NCBI GenBank assembly: GCA_030526425.1
Contig: JAUNCT010000007.1
Location: forward strand, 21,660-85,659
Origin: Clostridia bacterium
GTDB taxonomy: Bacteria; Bacillota; Clostridia; Christensenellales; CAG-138
Direction: 5' to 3'
Length of the DNA: 64,000 nt
The notes under the pieces are model-generated. The model was not told where the DNA came from and ran no database searches. It saw nothing but the letters and a program-made list of their open reading frames with translations. This document shows positions 16,184 through 23,611 of this stretch, in pieces. Position numbers and translations under genes: made by a program. Within the stretch, counting starts at the first letter, position 1. Every line of letters starts with the position of its first letter.

Positions 16184-19100
16184 TCATTCCGCATCGATGG
16201 TCGAAACCCCGAAGACGATCTCTTCGAGGGTATCGAGCAGGATCCGCACCGTATCGAGTGAAGTGAGCATGGCGACATTGTTGCGCGCCGCCTCGCGGCG
16301 GATGGCGATACCGTCGCCGAAATGGCTGCCGGACATGATCGCACGGGTATTGATGACATAGCTCACATACCCTTGGCGGAGCGATTCGATGACCTCGTTG
16401 CTCCCTTCGCTGGGCTTTTTGCGTACGCGTGTGCGGATGCCCGCGTTCTTCAGCGCCTCTGCCGTCAGCCCCGTTGCCTCGATGTTGAAGCCCATATCGT
16501 AGAAGCGGCGGACAAGCGGGATCGCCTCTTCCTTGTCCTCATCCGCAACGGAGACGAGCACCGTACCGTAGCTCTTCAGATGCATGCCCGTTGCAGTCAG
16601 CGCCTTGCATACCGCGCGGTGGAGCTTTTTGTCGTAACCGATGCCCTCGCCCGTGGACTTCATCTCGGGGGATAGGTAAGCGTCCATACCGCCGAGTTTC
16701 GAGAAGGAAAACGCGGGAGCTTTGACGTAATAGCGCTTCTTCTCGGGCGCGACGAGTTCGGTGATCCCCTGTTCCGGAAGCGAGACGCCGAGGTTGACGA
16801 GCGCCGCGATATCCGCCAGCGAATACCCCGTTGCCTTCGAAAGGAAGGGCACCGTCCGCGAGGAGCGGGGATTGACTTCGATGATAAAGACCTCATCGTT
16901 CGCATCGACGATGAACTGGATATTGAACAGCCCGACGATGCCGATGCCGAGACCGAGCCGCTTCGTGTAATCGACGATGGTGTCTTTCACCCTTTGGGAA
17001 AGGCTGAAGGTCGGATAGACGCTGATGGAGTCACCCGAATGGACGCCCGTGCGCTCGACGAGTTCCATGATGCCCGGAACGAAGACGTTCGCCCCGTCGC
17101 AGATGGCATCGACCTCGACCTCTTTTCCGCGGATATAACGGTCGACGAGCACGGGACGGTCCTCATCGATCTCAACGGCGGTCTGCAGGTATTTGCGCAG
17201 GTCCTCTTCCTTGGCGACGATCTGCATCGCGCGACCGCCGAGCACGAAGCTCGGACGGACGAGCACAGGGTAACCGATCTCCGCCGCGGCGCGGATGCCC
17301 GCGTCGATCGACGTGACCGCCACGCCCTTCGGCTGCGGGATTTTCAGCGCAAGCAACAGTTTTTCGAAGGAGTCGCGGTTCTCGGCGCGGTCGATCGCCG
17401 CGCAGTCCGTACCGATGATCTTCACGCCGCGGCGCGCCAAGGGTTCCGCAAGGTTGATGGCGGTCTGCCCGCCGAGGGTGGCGATGACGCCTTCCGGCTG
17501 CTCGAGCTCGATGATGTTCATCACGTCTTCGACGCACAGCGGTTCGAAGTACAGCTTATCGGAGCATGTGTAATCGGTGGAGACCGTCTCCGGGTTGTTG
17601 TTGATGATGATCGCCTCGTAGCCCGCCGCCTTGATCGTTTTCACCGCATGCACGGTGGAATAGTCGAACTCGACGCCCTGACCGATGCGGATCGGACCCG
17701 AGCCGAGCACGATGACCTTCTTTCTGTCCGAAACGACGGATTCGTTCTGCGATTCGTAGGTCGAATAGAAGTACGGGATGTAGCTGTCGAATTCGGAGGC
17801 GCAGGTGTCGATCATTTTGTACACCGGGCGGATCCCGTTGCGCATCCGGAACGCGTGCACCTCCTCTTCGGACAGTTTCCAAATGTGTGCGACGGTCTTA
17901 TCCGCGAAGCCGAGCCGCTTAGCGTCCCGCAATGTCTCCGCATCGTTTTTGTTTGCGCGCAGCACATCCTCCATGCGGATGATGTTCCGGAACTTCTCCA
18001 GAAAGAACGGATCGATCGCGGTCAGCGCGCGGATCTTCTCCGCAGGTACGCCGTTTCTCAACAGCTTGGCGATGGCGTAGATGCGGTCGTCCGTCCCCTT
18101 CCGGATATACCGCAGCAGCTCCTCCTCGGAGGTATCCTCGAATTTTTCATGGAACAGATGCGTACGTCCGATCTCCAGTGAACGGATGGCTTTGAGCAGG
18201 CTTTCCTCGAAGGTGCGACCGACGCTCATGACCTCGCCCGTCGCCTTCATCTGCGTCGACAGAGAGTTGTCCGCATCCGCGAACTTGTCGAAGGGGAAGC
18301 GCGGCATCTTGCACACGACGTAATCGAGCGAGGGCTCGAACGCGGCGCAGGTATTCGCGATGCGGATCTCATCGAGGGTCATACCGACGCCGATCTTTGC
18401 GGAGACCCGAGCGATCGGATAGCCGCTCGCCTTGCTGGCAAGCGCGGAGGAGCGGGACACGCGGGGATTGACTTCGATGAGATAGTAGCGGAAGGAATAC
18501 GGGTCGAGCGCGAACTGGACATTGCACCCGCCCTCGATCTCCAGTGCGCGGATAAGCTTGAGCGCGCTGTCGCGCAGCATGTGGTATTCCTTGTTCGTCA
18601 GCGTCTGCGACGGGCAGACGACGATGGAATCGCCCGTGTGGATGCCCACCGGATCGAGGTTTTCCATGTTGCAGATGGCGATCGCGGTGTCGTTCGCATC
18701 GCGGATGACCTCGTACTCGATCTCCTTGTACCCTTTGATGCTCTTTTCGATGAGCACCTGATGCACGGGCGACAAGGCGAGCGCGTTCTTCATGAGCCGC
18801 ACCAGCTCCTCCCGGTCGTCCGCAAAGCCGCCGCCCGTGCCGCCGAGCGTGAACGCGGGGCGCAGCACGACGGGATAGCCGATGCGTTCCGCCACTTCGA
18901 TGCCCTGCTCCATGCTCGATGCGATGTCCGAGGGCAGCACGGGTTCTCCGAGTTCTTCGCACAGGCTTTTGAACAGCTCTCGGTCTTCCGCGCGTTCGAT
19001 GGAGGCGCTCTTCGTGCCCAGCAGTTCGACGCGGCACTCCTTGAGCACGCCCTTCTTTTCGAGCTGCATGGCGAGGTTGAGCCCGGTCTGTCCGCCGATG

Positions 19101-19366
19101 CCGGGCAGGATGGCGTCCGGACGCTCGTAGCGGATGATCTTCGAGATATACTCGAGGGTGAGCGGTTCCATGTAGACCTTGTCGGCAATGACGGTATCCG
19201 TCATGATGGTCGCGGGGTTGGAATTGCAGAGGATGACCTCGTACCCCTCCTCACGGAGCGCAAGGCACGCCTGCGTACCGGCATAGTCGAACTCCGCCGC
19301 CTGTCCGATGACGATGGGACCGGAGCCGATGACGAGCACCTTTTTGATATCCGTTCTCTTAGGCAT
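16184..19366 (-). CDS. carB: Carbamoyl-phosphate synthase large subunit
   Basis: The 1060-residue ATP-dependent synthetase subunit makes carbamoyl phosphate from bicarbonate and ammonia for pyrimidine and arginine synthesis. Both homologous halves are present: the first begins KKVLVIGSGPIVIGQAAEFDYAG and the second has KVIVLGSGPIRIGQGVEFDYS (near residue 555). Each half contains ATP-grasp blocks (EVNPRVSRSSALASKA and EVNPRSSRTVPFLSKA). The C-terminal MGS-like allosteric domain ends the protein. Length matches the family. ATG 19366 overlaps the carA stop by 8 bp, so the two are coupled. Confidence 0.97.
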   Translation of the reverse strand: MPKRTDIKKVLVIGSGPIVIGQAAEFDYAGTQACLALREEGYEVILCNSNPATIMTDTVIADKVYMEPLTLEYISKIIRYERPDAILPGIGGQTGLNLAMQLEKKGVLKECRVELLGTKSASIERAEDRELFKSLCEELGEPVLPSDIASSMEQGIEVAERIGYPVVLRPAFTLGGTGGGFADDREELVRLMKNALALSPVHQVLIEKSIKGYKEIEYEVIRDANDTAIAICNMENLDPVGIHTGDSIVVCPSQTLTNKEYHMLRDSALKLIRALEIEGGCNVQFALDPYSFRYYLIEVNPRVSRSSALASKASGYPIARVSAKIGVGMTLDEIRIANTCAAFEPSLDYVVCKMPRFPFDKFADADNSLSTQMKATGEVMSVGRTFEESLLKAIRSLEIGRTHLFHEKFEDTSEEELLRYIRKGTDDRIYAIAKLLRNGVPAEKIRALTAIDPFFLEKFRNIIRMEDVLRANKNDAETLRDAKRLGFADKTVAHIWKLSEEEVHAFRMRNGIRPVYKMIDTCASEFDSYIPYFYSTYESQNESVVSDRKKVIVLGSGPIRIGQGVEFDYSTVHAVKTIKAAGYEAIIINNNPETVSTDYTCSDKLYFEPLCVEDVMNIIELEQPEGVIATLGGQTAINLAEPLARRGVKIIGTDCAAIDRAENRDSFEKLLLALKIPQPKGVAVTSIDAGIRAAAEIGYPVLVRPSFVLGGRAMQIVAKEEDLRKYLQTAVEIDEDRPVLVDRYIRGKEVEVDAICDGANVFVPGIMELVERTGVHSGDSISVYPTFSLSQRVKDTIVDYTKRLGLGIGIVGLFNIQFIVDANDEVFIIEVNPRSSRTVPFLSKATGYSLADIAALVNLGVSLPEQGITELVAPEKKRYYVKAPAFSFSKLGGMDAYLSPEMKSTGEGIGYDKKLHRAVCKALTATGMHLKSYGTVLVSVADEDKEEAIPLVRRFYDMGFNIEATGLTAEALKNAGIRTRVRKKPSEGSNEVIESLRQGYVSYVINTRAIMSGSHFGDGIAIRREAARNNVAMLTSLDTVRILLDTLEEIVFGVSTIDAE

Positions 19367-20453
19367 GGGTCTTCTCTCCTCCTTCCATCATATCGGTGAA
19401 CCGGTCGAACAGGTAGCCGCTGTCGCGCGGACCGGGCGCGCTTTCGGGGTGATACTGCACGCTGAACACATCCTTCTCCCAGCAGGCGACACCCTCGATC
19501 GTATCGTCGAGCAGGTTGATATGCGTCGCGCGGAGGCAGGTGTTTTTCAGACTTTCCGGGTCGACCGCGTAGGAATGGTTCTGCGAGGTGATCTCGATCT
19601 TTCCGGTGATCAGGTTGCGCACCGGATGATTGCCTCCGCGGTGACCGAATTTGAGCTTGTAGGTCTTCGCGCCTGCCGCGAGCGAGATGATCTGATGCCC
19701 GAGGCAAATGCCGAACAGCGGCAGCCGTCCCATGATTTTGCGGATGGTCGCGATGGTCTCGGGCACATCCGTCGGGTCGCCGGGTCCGTTCGAGATGAAC
19801 ACCCCGTCGGGCGAAGCGGCAAAGATCGTTTCCGCGGGGGTGTTCCACGGTACGACCATGACCGTGCAGCCGCGCTCGTTCAAGCTGCGGACGATGTTCT
19901 GCTTCATTCCGCAATCGATCGCGACGACGCGGAAGCGTTCGTTCCACGCCGGATAAACGACGGTCTTCTTTCTGCTGACCGCGGAAACGCTGTCGCGCGG
20001 GATGTCGGTCTCCCGGAGTTTCTTCAGTCCCTCTTCGAGGGTCGTCTCCGCAGAGGTGATCAGGACCTTTCGGCTGCCGAGATCGCGGATCGAACGGGTG
20101 ATCTCACGGGTGTCGACCCCGGATATCCCGGGGATCCCGTATTCTTTCATGACCTCACCGAGCGTTTTCTCCGCGCGGAAGTTCGAGGGGGTATCGTTGT
20201 ACTCCCGCACGATGAAGGCACCGATCGAAGGCGTTTCCGTTTCGTAATCCGCCGCCGCCATCCCGTAGTTGCCGATGAGCGGATAGGTCATCACGACCGC
20301 CTGCCCGGTGTACGACGGATCGGACAGGATCTCCTGATATCCGACCATCGATGTGTTGAATACGATTTCCAGCACGCGCTCGGTATCCGCACCGAACGCC
20401 CGGCCGAGGTACTCTCTCCCATCCTCGAGAATGATCTTTTTCGTGTACTCCAT
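19359..20453 (-). CDS. carA: Carbamoyl-phosphate synthase small (glutaminase) subunit
   Basis: A 364-residue subunit that hydrolyses glutamine and passes ammonia to CarB. The N-terminal domain has the typical LEDGREYLGRAFGADTERV... FNTSMVGYQEILSDPSY. The class I amidotransferase domain has the nucleophile Cys in FGICLGHQI (near residue 248) and a C-terminal QYHPESAPGP triad region. The open frame extends to 20585, but ATG 20453 with AAAGGA eight bases upstream gives the standard N-terminus. No other pyrimidine gene is adjacent. Confidence 0.96.
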   Translation of the reverse strand: MEYTKKIILEDGREYLGRAFGADTERVLEIVFNTSMVGYQEILSDPSYTGQAVVMTYPLIGNYGMAAADYETETPSIGAFIVREYNDTPSNFRAEKTLGEVMKEYGIPGISGVDTREITRSIRDLGSRKVLITSAETTLEEGLKKLRETDIPRDSVSAVSRKKTVVYPAWNERFRVVAIDCGMKQNIVRSLNERGCTVMVVPWNTPAETIFAASPDGVFISNGPGDPTDVPETIATIRKIMGRLPLFGICLGHQIISLAAGAKTYKLKFGHRGGNHPVRNLITGKIEITSQNHSYAVDPESLKNTCLRATHINLLDDTIEGVACWEKDVFSVQYHPESAPGPRDSGYLFDRFTDMMEGGEKTHA

Positions 20454-20592
20454 TTGAAATCCTTTCGAGCTTTTGTTCGCACTTTCGCCGTGATTTTTAC
20501 GAAAAAACGGTGGATATGGCCGCAAAAAAGGCACACCCGCACAGTGGATCGTATGGAACGACCGCCGGACGGACGTGTCGTCCATCTGTTTC
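20454..20592 (-). promoter_or_regulatory. About 140-nt untranslated leader of carAB
   Basis: The space between the predicted transcription start and carA holds a short hairpin (GGACG/CGTCC at about 20570-20582) and a T-run near 20525. I could not identify a PyrR-binding loop or a clean terminator/antiterminator pair, so control by attenuation is only possible. Confidence 0.35.
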
Positions 20593-20597
20593 GAAAT

Positions 20598-20626
20598 AGG
20601 ATAATATATCTTCAGTCCAATGTCAA
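20598..20626 (-). promoter_or_regulatory. carAB promoter
   Basis: On the minus strand TTGACA (20626-20621) and TATCCT (20603-20598) are 17 bp apart within an AT-rich stretch. Confidence 0.65.
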
Positions 20627-20691
20627 AATAAACATAAATTTGATAATCAAAAAATTAATTTTTAGGCGTTTCACTACAGTAACCGATAGTG

Positions 20692-20722
20692 CAAAAAGCC
20701 GGTGGAGATACAACTCCACCGG
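20692..20722 (-). terminator. Terminator of the DUF4097 gene
   Basis: GCCGGTGGAG pairs perfectly with CTCCACCGGC across ATACAA, followed on the minus strand by five T. Confidence 0.9.
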
Positions 20723-20735
20723 CCGGATCGTTCTG

Positions 20736-21644
20736 TCATTTGGCGCAGGCAAGCGTCACGCTGCCCGACGCGGTATCGATCTCCGTTTGCACACTGCCGT
20801 CGCCGGCGGTGTAAGTCCTGCCTTCGACGATGCAGGGGAACTCGCAGCGGACCTTTCCGGACGCCGTTTTGATCTTCGCCGTAAAGCCCGTCCCTTCGGG
20901 ATAGGTCAAGGTCACTTTCCCCGAGGCCGAGCCGATCCCGACCTTGCCGGAAACGGCGCCGAACGCCACATCCGTCTGCCCGGAGGCGGTTTCGAGTTTG
21001 AATTTTTCCGTCAGCTCCGCGACCTTGAGGTCGAACCTGCCCGAGGCGGACGAAGCTTCGAATTTCCGCACGGTCCCGAGCACGCACTCAGTCTTGCCGG
21101 AGGAGGTCGCAAGCGCAACCTTTTCCGCCGTCCCCGTATGGGTCAGCCCGATCGCGCCGGACGCCGTTGCGATCTCGATCTCGTTTGCTTCCGTCGTTCC
21201 GTGGATCGCCCCGGAAGAACTCGCGATCTCGAGTTCCCGCGCGGGGAACACGCCGTTGACGGAAGCCGACGCCACAGCGATTTCCAGCTCATCGAGTACG
21301 AGCGTTTCGGGCAGCCAAACCTTGAGGTCTTTCTTCTTGTTGCCGAACAGGCTCGTCAAACCGGGTTCGTGAGAAAGGATCTTCAGTTCGCCGTTTTCCA
21401 GTTTCCAATGTACCTGCTTCCGCTCCTCCAACGAAAACAGGCTCTTCTCTTCGATACGCACCGTTTCCGCTGCGTGTGTCGCGATGGTCACAGAGCCGCT
21501 TTCCCACGAGATTTCCATCTCGCGGACCGGCATGCCGATCTCGGCCGCCCCGGTGTTGTACGCTTCCTTTGCCATTGCGGTGCCGCCCAACGCCGCGGTC
21601 ATCAACGCCACCAAAGCCATACATGCCATTCCGGTCTTTTTCAT
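20736..21644 (-). CDS. Exported DUF4097-type beta-repeat protein
   Basis: A 302-residue protein with a signal-peptide-like N-terminus (MKKTGMACMALVALMTAALG, cleavage near AMAKE). The body is a row of about ten short beta repeats with an [ST]ASG or SSG turn every 18-24 residues (SSSGAIHG, TASGAIGL, TSSGKTEC, SASGRFDL, TASGQTDV, SASGKVTL, TASGKVRC, TASGSVTL), the mark of DUF4097 beta-solenoid proteins. Start ATG 21644 has AAGGAG seven bases upstream and follows the XRE/membrane gene by 16 bp. Such pairs are common in Clostridia; the job is unknown. Confidence 0.82.
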   Translation of the reverse strand: MKKTGMACMALVALMTAALGGTAMAKEAYNTGAAEIGMPVREMEISWESGSVTIATHAAETVRIEEKSLFSLEERKQVHWKLENGELKILSHEPGLTSLFGNKKKDLKVWLPETLVLDELEIAVASASVNGVFPARELEIASSSGAIHGTTEANEIEIATASGAIGLTHTGTAEKVALATSSGKTECVLGTVRKFEASSASGRFDLKVAELTEKFKLETASGQTDVAFGAVSGKVGIGSASGKVTLTYPEGTGFTAKIKTASGKVRCEFPCIVEGRTYTAGDGSVQTEIDTASGSVTLACAK

Positions 21645-21660
21645 CCGATTCTCCTTCCGG

Positions 21661-22650
21661 TCATCTTTCGTCTTTTGTGAATACGCGAACAAACGTCGCG
21701 ATCGCCCCGAACAACACACCCGCGATCGGCCATACGATCCAGGTGCGGTCCCATGCGCCGCCGATGAAGCTCCAGGCGAGATAGCCCGCGGTCACCGCCG
21801 TCCAATAGATCCCGCCGATCGCTTCGCTCTTCTCGCTCGAATGCTTGTTCCGGCGGGAATATTCACCCTCCTCGAGCAAGGTATCGAAGCCCGACTTCAC
21901 CATGGCGACGCGGACGATCGCATACACGCCGAACGCAACAAGCACGAGCAACAAAGCGGTCAGGGCGATGATGATCGCATCGTTTTCGCAAAGGATCCCC
22001 GCCAGCACGAGCGGCACCGCAGCGACGATGCACAGCGAGATACCGCCGCCGAGCCCCCGCACATAGGTGCCGTGGTACGCAGCAGCGCGTTCACGCACGA
22101 CGCCGGAAACGCCGTAAGCCGTTTCGAAATCTTCCTTTTCGAGGTAGCGGAAGCGTTCCCCCGAAACACCCGCCGAAATGAAGCGGAACACCGCCACGGC
22201 GACCAATGCGAACAGCGCGAACATGCCGCACGCCACGGCGATGCGTTCGTCCAGTCCGAGCTTCGTTTCCTCGGCAAGCCCTACGAGGAAGATCAGCAGC
22301 GCGGGGCTCAGGATGCACATCGCCACGCCCGCGGAAACCGCGCGCGACGAGCGCTCGGTGTGTTCCATGTACGCGTTCGCTTCCTCGAGGGTCACCCTCC
22401 GCAGGTTGGAATCGCTCTCCGCGGAGACGCCCGCGGGACGCGTCCCGGGTTCCATGTCATCCTTGAGCAGATAATCGGTCGTGACGCCGAACAGTTCGGC
22501 AAGGCGAATGATCTTGTCGATGTCGGGCATGGTCAGCGCGCTCTCCCACTTGGAGACCGCCTGACGGGAGACACCCATTTTATCCGCAAGTTCTTCCTGC
22601 GACATCCCGCAGCGTTTTCTTTCCTCGATGATCTTATCCGCCAGAATCAT
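21661..22650 (-). CDS. XRE-family regulator with C-terminal membrane domain
   Basis: A 329-residue protein joining an N-terminal HTH_3 domain (residues about 3-60; GMSQEELADKMGVSRQAVSKWE) to about six transmembrane helices between residues 110 and 325. A membrane-tethered repressor is implied. The open frame begins earlier (22755), but ATG 22650 gives the standard N-terminus MILADKIIEERK; the AAAGGAG site is rather far (12 bp). A DUF4097 protein follows 16 bp downstream and is probably the regulated partner. Confidence 0.85.
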   Translation of the reverse strand: MILADKIIEERKRCGMSQEELADKMGVSRQAVSKWESALTMPDIDKIIRLAELFGVTTDYLLKDDMEPGTRPAGVSAESDSNLRRVTLEEANAYMEHTERSSRAVSAGVAMCILSPALLIFLVGLAEETKLGLDERIAVACGMFALFALVAVAVFRFISAGVSGERFRYLEKEDFETAYGVSGVVRERAAAYHGTYVRGLGGGISLCIVAAVPLVLAGILCENDAIIIALTALLLVLVAFGVYAIVRVAMVKSGFDTLLEEGEYSRRNKHSSEKSEAIGGIYWTAVTAGYLAWSFIGGAWDRTWIVWPIAGVLFGAIATFVRVFTKDER

Positions 22651-22724
22651 TGTTTTTCGTTTCTCCTTTTCCGCCGTGCCGTTTCCCGGCCGGCACCACC
22701 GATAGTACCCTCCCGGACGGTTGC

Positions 22725-22755
22725 TCACTACCAAAACAAGCTTGAATTTTGTCAA
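22725..22755 (-). promoter_or_regulatory. Weak candidate promoter of the XRE/DUF4097 pair
   Basis: On the minus strand a perfect TTGACA (22755-22750) lies 19 bp before TAGTGA (22730-22725). The -10 is poor, so this is tentative. Confidence 0.3.
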
Positions 22756-22775
22756 CTTGCGGTTGCAACCGGCGG

Positions 22776-23480
22776 TTACGCGCCCGAAATCCGGGCTTTT
22801 TCCGTTTCATCTTCCGTTTTCACGGAGCGTTTCCTTCCGTCTTCGGATTCGAGAGCTTCGGTCCGCCCCGCATCCCGTTCCGCCGCATGGTCGGCGAAGA
22901 ACGACGCGATATGACGCCGGATCAGTCGGAGCGCCTCCGCTTCCCTTTCGGGCTCGCGGTCGATCAGCGCGATCCATTCAGAAACCGGGAATGCGAACTG
23001 CGCCGCGACCATTTCGGCGTCTCCGGGTTTCAACCTTCCCGCGCCGATCATTTTGCGGAACAGCGCGGTGTGATATGCCAGAACATCGGTATAAGCGTGC
23101 TTCGTTTGCATCGCCGCGAAATCCGGTTTCCGGTATTGTTCGAGAACGAGAAAGCGGCGTGTTTTCGAAATGAACGGATCGTGCACCAGAAAATCGACCT
23201 GCTTCATCACCAATTCCGCCACCGCTTCCGGCGTTGGTGCTTCCGGCAGGTTTTCGGGATGTGCCGGCAACGAGTGCCGTTCAAACCGTTCCCGCATCTG
23301 CTCGAGCAAACTGTCGAGGATCTCCTGCTTGGATGTGAAATGGCTGTACAGCGAAGCCTTCCGGATACCGACCGCCTCGGCGATCTCCCCCATGCTCGTC
23401 GCCTCGAACCCGTTCACGGAAAACAATGTGAGCGCCGCTTCGAGGATCCGCTGTCCGGACCCCGTGTTTCTGGGTGCCAT
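22776..23480 (-). CDS. TetR/AcrR-family transcriptional regulator
   Basis: A 234-residue repressor-type protein. Residues about 8-55 form the TetR helix-turn-helix (RILEAALTLFSVNGFEATSM... IRKASLYSHFTSKQEIL). The rest is an all-helical ligand domain; the last 30 residues are charged and probably disordered. AGGAGG lies upstream of ATG 23480. Its own promoter contains two direct copies of TAAC(G/T)ACCGTTC, one in the spacer and one near the transcription start, consistent with autorepression. A third close copy lies at the acyl-CoA synthetase operon (11983), so a lipid-related ligand is possible. Confidence 0.88.
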   Translation of the reverse strand: MAPRNTGSGQRILEAALTLFSVNGFEATSMGEIAEAVGIRKASLYSHFTSKQEILDSLLEQMRERFERHSLPAHPENLPEAPTPEAVAELVMKQVDFLVHDPFISKTRRFLVLEQYRKPDFAAMQTKHAYTDVLAYHTALFRKMIGAGRLKPGDAEMVAAQFAFPVSEWIALIDREPEREAEALRLIRRHIASFFADHAAERDAGRTEALESEDGRKRSVKTEDETEKARISGA

Positions 23481-23500
23481 CTTCCGTTCCTCCTAACTTT

Positions 23501-23512
23501 TAACGACCGTTC
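23501..23512. promoter_or_regulatory. TetR operator copy 1 (TAACGACCGTTC)
   Basis: A near-palindrome AACGACCGTT downstream of the TetR -10, between promoter and ribosome site. Confidence 0.5.
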
Positions 23513-23525
23513 ACTCTGTATTTTC

Positions 23526-23555
23526 ATTGTATCCTAACTACCGTTCGTTCGTCAA
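23526..23555 (-). promoter_or_regulatory. Promoter of the TetR gene
   Basis: On the minus strand TTGACG (23555-23550) and TACAAT (23531-23526) are 18 bp apart. The spacer carries an operator copy. Confidence 0.7.
23535..23546. promoter_or_regulatory. TetR operator copy 2 (TAACTACCGTTC)
   Basis: It lies inside the -35/-10 spacer of the TetR promoter, in the same orientation as copy 1 and 34 bp away. Confidence 0.5.
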
Positions 23556-23566
23556 TATGGGAAGAG

Positions 23567-23591
23567 AAAAAGCCGTTTGAAAAAAACGGCT
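23567..23591 (-). terminator. hflX terminator
   Basis: AGCCGTTT pairs with AAACGGCT; on the minus strand the stem is followed by TTTTTC. Confidence 0.85.
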
Positions 23592-23611
23592 CTGTTTCCG
23601 GAGGGTTCTCC

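Noticed and set aside
20454..20592. A PyrR attenuator in the carA leader
   Set aside because: I looked for the conserved PyrR-binding loop and a terminator with T-run before the start codon and could not match either with confidence.
22781..22803. A terminator-like GCCCG-AAATC-CGGGC-TTTTT on the plus strand
   Set aside because: It lies inside the 3' end of the TetR coding sequence and no plus-strand gene precedes it. Probably chance.
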